The position numbers were made by a program, and so were the translations under genes. From assembly GCA_008360975.2 (NCBI GenBank), contig CM039182.1, positions 24,338,324-24,402,323 of the forward strand: a DNA stretch of 64,000 nucleotides, read 5' to 3'. The DNA comes from Lichenostomus cassidix (taxonomy: Eukaryota > Chordata > Aves > Passeriformes > Meliphagidae). Below the pieces are notes generated by a model, which worked only from the letters and a program-made list of their open reading frames with translations, was not told the origin of the DNA and made no database searches. Positions 62,182 through 64,000 of the stretch are shown in pieces; positions within the stretch are counted from its first letter, which is position 1, and each line of letters opens with the position of its first letter.

Positions 62182-63890
62182 AGCCACTACAGAGCAGGCA
62201 CTGGCATCTCCCTTCCCGGTTCCACGTACCTCTGCAGGGTGCCAGGGATCCAGGCACAATCCTGACACAGCTGGCCAGCCTGCAAGCTGGGCTGGGATTT
62301 ACTGGCTCTCCTCGGAGCTGCTCCCTTTCCCTACACTGAAAAATCCCGGCTGCAGACTGCAGTTTATGCTGCGAAGGCAGAGCTGGGAAGGCTCCTGCTC
62401 CAAACACACCCAGGGCACACATGGCTCTGCTCAGCCTAGCTTAAACAATGCTGCTGTTTCCTTCAGTACTAATACCATTGCCTGCTAGATAGCATTAGAT
62501 TAAATCTGAACAGCCTTTGATATTGTTTCATGACAATTTTCTTCAGCTGTCATTTTGGGAGTAAAAGAAAGGATACTGTCAAAAAATAGGAGTCACAGAA
62601 ATGTTTTCCCAGAAAGAAATAGGCAAAATGCTTTGAATTGTGACCACAGACAGGCCTTCAGTAGTTTCTGTGTTTTCCTGTGCACTGGCTCTCAATTCAA
62701 TGTTAGTTCACTGTCCACCACCTGTCTGTATCTTATAAAGCTTTGTCATAATTATCCTTTCTAATTGTAAGAATTTTTTTCCTTTATCAACCACAGTAAG
62801 TAAACAAGATAGAAACACAGAGCCCTGAAATTCTTCTTTATTAATATTCAAGCCTGGGTAGCTTTTAGCACATGCTGTCTCTGTTTCCACTCTCACTGTG
62901 AGCAATGATAAATTCATATCCCAGTGTCAAGGAAGGCAGGTAAAAAACACTTTCCCTTGAAACCTGCACAGCTGTACTTATACCCATCCCTATATCTCTC
63001 AGAATGGTGTTGAATGTGATGTGGGAAGCATATGACCCTTCTCTTCCATGACTATAAAATGAACCTAGCCTGCTAGCATGGATTATACACCTCATTTTTG
63101 GCAGCTAAGAGCAGGTGAAAGGAATCCCACATTAAGCAAAAGGTGTTTCCACGATGAAAGTGTGTTGGCTGTGCTGTTACAGGCCTGCCAGTCCCCCTGA
63201 TATACAGATCCTCTGCTTTTGATCCTGCCAGCACTGGCTTCCTTTACTTCTGACTGAGCTCCTTTCTCCATGCCAGGAGGATGAAATGCAGGGCAGTGGC
63301 AGTTCACACAGCAGGTATCCCACAGCAAGCACAAGTGTGTGATCTGACCTACAGGTAAACACTGATTTTCTTCCCTTTTTTAGTTTGATGCCACCCATCA
63401 GGGCTGTACCACTTTTTTTAGATCCTGACAATTCTGGGCTCTGTAGAGAAAGGAGTAAGCCATGCTCACCATTGGGAGCCAATAACTCCTGACTTCTTAT
63501 TGCATCTCTGGCTGTGAAGCTGTCAGTCCTTATCGTCATTGTTATCTCTATGCAAGACAGCCTGCAGCACACTAGGCTCTTCCCAGACAAACAGGAGCAG
63601 CCAAGCTGTTCAAGTGTCTCTGTGTCTCACAAAGTGGCAACAACAGCATTTGAAGAAATGTGAAGATCATTAGTGTTGCAAATCACTTCCCTTTCCTTTC
63701 ATCTCAGTTTGCATTAATTAAAGCTTGTAAGCTGTGTGTGAGAATACAGTTCATGGGTCTGTTTATATTTAGCCAGACAGCAATGAAGATTGTTATTTAG
63801 AAGTTCCCCATTCCAATAAGAAATTTTAAAGTGAACGCAGGCCATGGGAAAATGTTTTCTTGTATGAATAAAGTTGTAATATAGATCCCT
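62182..63890 (+). other. ASB4: Probable ASB4 3' UTR
   Basis: No further exon is seen after the stop. The first canonical AATAAA on the plus strand is at 63867, so the 3' UTR is about 1.7 kb if that signal is used. An ATTAAA variant near 63717 is an alternative. The last bases of the window contain nothing recognisable. Confidence 0.45.
63867..63872 (+). terminator. ASB4: Candidate ASB4 poly(A) signal
   Basis: AATAAA within TGTATGAATAAAGTTGT, followed by a T/G-containing stretch. Confidence 0.45.
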
Positions 63891-64000
63891 GTACTTCACT
63901 AAACCAATGAGAGATTTCCATACACCTGCAGAGGTGTCTCATTCAAAGATACTTCAGTAATTTACTGGGGGAAATGATCAGCATCCAGGATAGGTTTTCT

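Overview
This window is nuclear DNA from a bird. The evidence is the intron-rich vertebrate gene structure, an antisense copy of the chicken-repeat-1 (CR1) LINE family with recognisable endonuclease and reverse-transcriptase fragments, and a gene order of neurabin-1, one paraoxonase gene and ASB4. I read three protein-coding genes, and their exon frames and splice phases all agree.

Layout. (1) About 1-15.7 kb, plus strand: the 3' end of PPP1R9A (neurabin-1). It has a probable symmetric cassette exon, five further coding exons including a 24-base microexon, the C-terminal SAM domain, and a 3' UTR of up to about 5.4 kb. (2) About 15.7-19.6 kb: a convergent spacer with no gene that I can support. 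(3) 20,066-34,158, minus strand: a complete nine-exon paraoxonase gene. Its total CDS is 1,065 nt, giving 354 aa, the length of vertebrate PON2. The active-site and calcium-binding residues are present. Its start lies in a GC-rich CpG island with a (CCCGT)n tract. (4) About 34.4-52.3 kb: a divergent intergenic region holding an internally deleted CR1 LINE, an older dispersed repeat and no supported gene. (5) 52,490-62,181, plus strand: complete ASB4 in five coding exons (435 aa) with ankyrin repeats and a C-terminal SOCS box. Intron 2 carries a solo retroviral LTR next to a small CpG cluster. The rest, to 64 kb, is ASB4 3' UTR and flank.

The genes are not an operon and share no pathway. Neurabin-1 is an actin and protein-phosphatase-1 scaffold of synapses. 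The paraoxonase is a calcium-dependent lactonase. ASB4 is the substrate receptor of a Cullin-5 ubiquitin ligase. They are neighbours by conserved vertebrate synteny; in mammals PON1, PON3 and PON2 occupy the interval where only one paraoxonase gene is seen here.

I found no clearly undescribed biological system. The observations most worth checking are the cassette exon and microexon of PPP1R9A, the repeat-rich paraoxonase promoter and its tandem splice donors, two non-conservative features of the paraoxonase protein, and the intact solo LTR beside an intragenic CpG cluster in ASB4.
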